Positions 36,222 through 37,301 of a stretch of DNA of 37,301 bases are shown piece after piece. The position numbers and the translations under genes were made by a program. The stretch is from an uncultured Hungatella sp. (GTDB lineage: Bacteria > Bacillota > Clostridia > Lachnospirales > Lachnospiraceae), in contig CAMTAF010000029.1 in assembly GCA_947066955.1 (NCBI GenBank), positions 1 through 37,301 on the forward strand. The letters run 5' to 3'. The notes under the pieces are model-generated. The model ran no database searches. It had not been told where the DNA came from and saw only the letters and a program-made list of their open reading frames with translations. Each line of letters begins with the position of its first letter. Position 1 is the first letter of the stretch.

Positions 36222-37226
36222 ATGAGCTATTTATATGTCTGCGAACAGGGGGCTGTCATCGGAGTTTCTGGAAATCGCTTCCAGGTCAAATATAAAGATG
36301 GAATGACAAAAAGCATTCCCATGGAAACCATGGAAGTAATTGAAGTCTTTGGCAAGATCCAGCTCACCACCCAGTGTCTGGACACATGTTTAACCCGGGG
36401 GATTAATGTGATTTTCTATTCCCAATACGGCTCTTATTATGGAAGGCTGGTTTCTACAAATCATGTTAACGTGGGGCGGCAGCGCAGACAGGCGGAACTG
36501 GGAGCCAGCGGAGACTTTAATCTGGGAATGTCGAGACGTATTATTGATGCCAAGATCAGAAATCAGATTGTTATTCTGCGGAGATATGCCAGAAACACGA
36601 ATTATGATATTAAGCGTCCGGTGGCGGAAATGCAGTATATGTGCCAGAAGGTTCAAGAGGGCACCTCTGTGGAACAGATCATGGGATTTGAGGGAAATGC
36701 AGCCAAGATCTATTTTAAAGTCTTAGGCCAGCTTATTAACCCGGAATTTGTCTTCTCGGGAAGAACCAGAAGGCCTCCTCTGGATCCATTTAACTCGATG
36801 ATCAGTCTGGGATACTCCATTGTCTTAAATGAGATTTACGGAAAACTGGAAGCCAGGGGACTGAACCCGTATTTTGGGGTTATGCATAGTGACAGAGAAA
36901 AGCACCCCACCTTGGCCAGTGATCTTATGGAGGAGTGGCGGGCCGTCCTGGTAGATTCTACAGCTCTCAGCATGCTGAACGGGCATGAGCTTGAGAAAGA
37001 AGACTTCTATTCCAATGTGGAAGAACCAGGCGTATTTTTGACAAATGAGGGATTTAAAACTTATATTCAAAAGCTGGAAAAGAAATTCCGCGCAGATAAC
37101 AAATATCTCACTTATGTGGACTACAGCGTAAGCTTTCGGAGAGCTATCGATCTGCAGATTGGACAGTTGATAAAAGCCATTGAAACCGCGAATGTAGAGG
37201 AGTATAAACCTATAATAATCAGATGA
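36222..37226 (+). CDS. cas1: CRISPR integrase Cas1
   Basis: A 334-aa Cas1, the metal-dependent integrase that inserts new spacers with Cas2. The catalytic set is visible: E in GFEGNAAKIYF, H in GVMHSDREKHPTL and the following acidic residue in LMEEWR. The ATG at 36222 follows AAAGGAGGAGGG. The 233 bp between the last repeat and this start hold a weak possible promoter (TTGAAG at 35995, CATAAA at 36018) and no gene. Only 75 bp follow the stop before the window ends; cas2 is not seen and is expected just beyond. Confidence 0.95.
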   Translation: MSYLYVCEQGAVIGVSGNRFQVKYKDGMTKSIPMETMEVIEVFGKIQLTTQCLDTCLTRGINVIFYSQYGSYYGRLVSTNHVNVGRQRRQAELGASGDFNLGMSRRIIDAKIRNQIVILRRYARNTNYDIKRPVAEMQYMCQKVQEGTSVEQIMGFEGNAAKIYFKVLGQLINPEFVFSGRTRRPPLDPFNSMISLGYSIVLNEIYGKLEARGLNPYFGVMHSDREKHPTLASDLMEEWRAVLVDSTALSMLNGHELEKEDFYSNVEEPGVFLTNEGFKTYIQKLEKKFRADNKYLTYVDYSVSFRRAIDLQIGQLIKAIETANVEEYKPIIIR

Positions 37227-37301
37227 CAAGAGAAAATTATTTTTGGAACTATAAATGAGCAAATTTGAAAATTTACCAAACTTGTAAAAATAGCTAAAAA
37301 A

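Noticed and set aside
36222-37226. Reverse transcriptase or Cas6 fusion to Cas1
   Set aside because: The protein has normal Cas1 length and no extra domain; the upstream in-frame extension to 36051 precedes the ribosome binding site.

Overview
The window reads as chromosomal DNA of a Gram-positive clostridium, most likely a Lachnospiraceae (Clostridium cluster XIVa, Enterocloster/Hungatella-like). The reasons are a separate rpoB-rpoC pair with acidic C-terminal tails, strong AGGAGG ribosome binding sites, extended -10 promoters, secreted BspA-like leucine-rich-repeat proteins with SLH or choline-binding-type anchors, and a FeoB-associated Cys-rich miniprotein. The genus is inferred and cannot be proven from the sequence alone.

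Layout. 1-7755: housekeeping rpoB and rpoC behind a clear promoter. 7860-11240: a secreted papain-fold/LRR_5/SLH protein carrying 26 copies of a 30-bp minisatellite. 11383-14331 (minus strand): a lipoprotein solute-binding protein and a chemoreceptor. 14581-16730: a small Cys-rich protein, a decayed metK fragment, and a tightly overlapping XRE / ImmA-IrrE protease / PIN-like module. 16761-17259: debris of an IS1182-like transposase. 17260-19254: a second secreted LRR_5 protein with cell-wall-binding repeats.

19313-37301 is a defence island. First come an SbcD-like nuclease and an SbcC-like ATPase, a 62-aa protein, an internally duplicated 206-aa protein and a 903-aa protein with a WYL/WCX-like C-terminal half, closed by a terminator at 26662-26686. 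A strong promoter (26760-26788) then starts cas6-cas10-csm2-csm3-csm4-csm5, a type III-A effector with intact HD and GGDD motifs in Cas10 and the slicing Asp32 in Csm3. A leader and a 37-repeat CRISPR array follow, then cas1. No csm6, cas2 or recognised CARF effector is present in the window, so the unfamiliar 206-aa and 903-aa proteins are the best candidates for the missing signalling or regulatory components.

The most unusual signals are three. (1) A ~76-83 bp two-hairpin intergenic element occurs five times, always in gene orientation and ending 17-22 nt before a start codon, with compensatory base changes in its stems; four copies lie in the defence island and one before the chemoreceptor. 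(2) CRISPR spacer 11 is an exact 34-bp copy of a repeat-spacer junction from the old end of the same array. (3) The 206-aa protein is a tandem duplication of a Rossmann-like unit with a conserved HYD motif.
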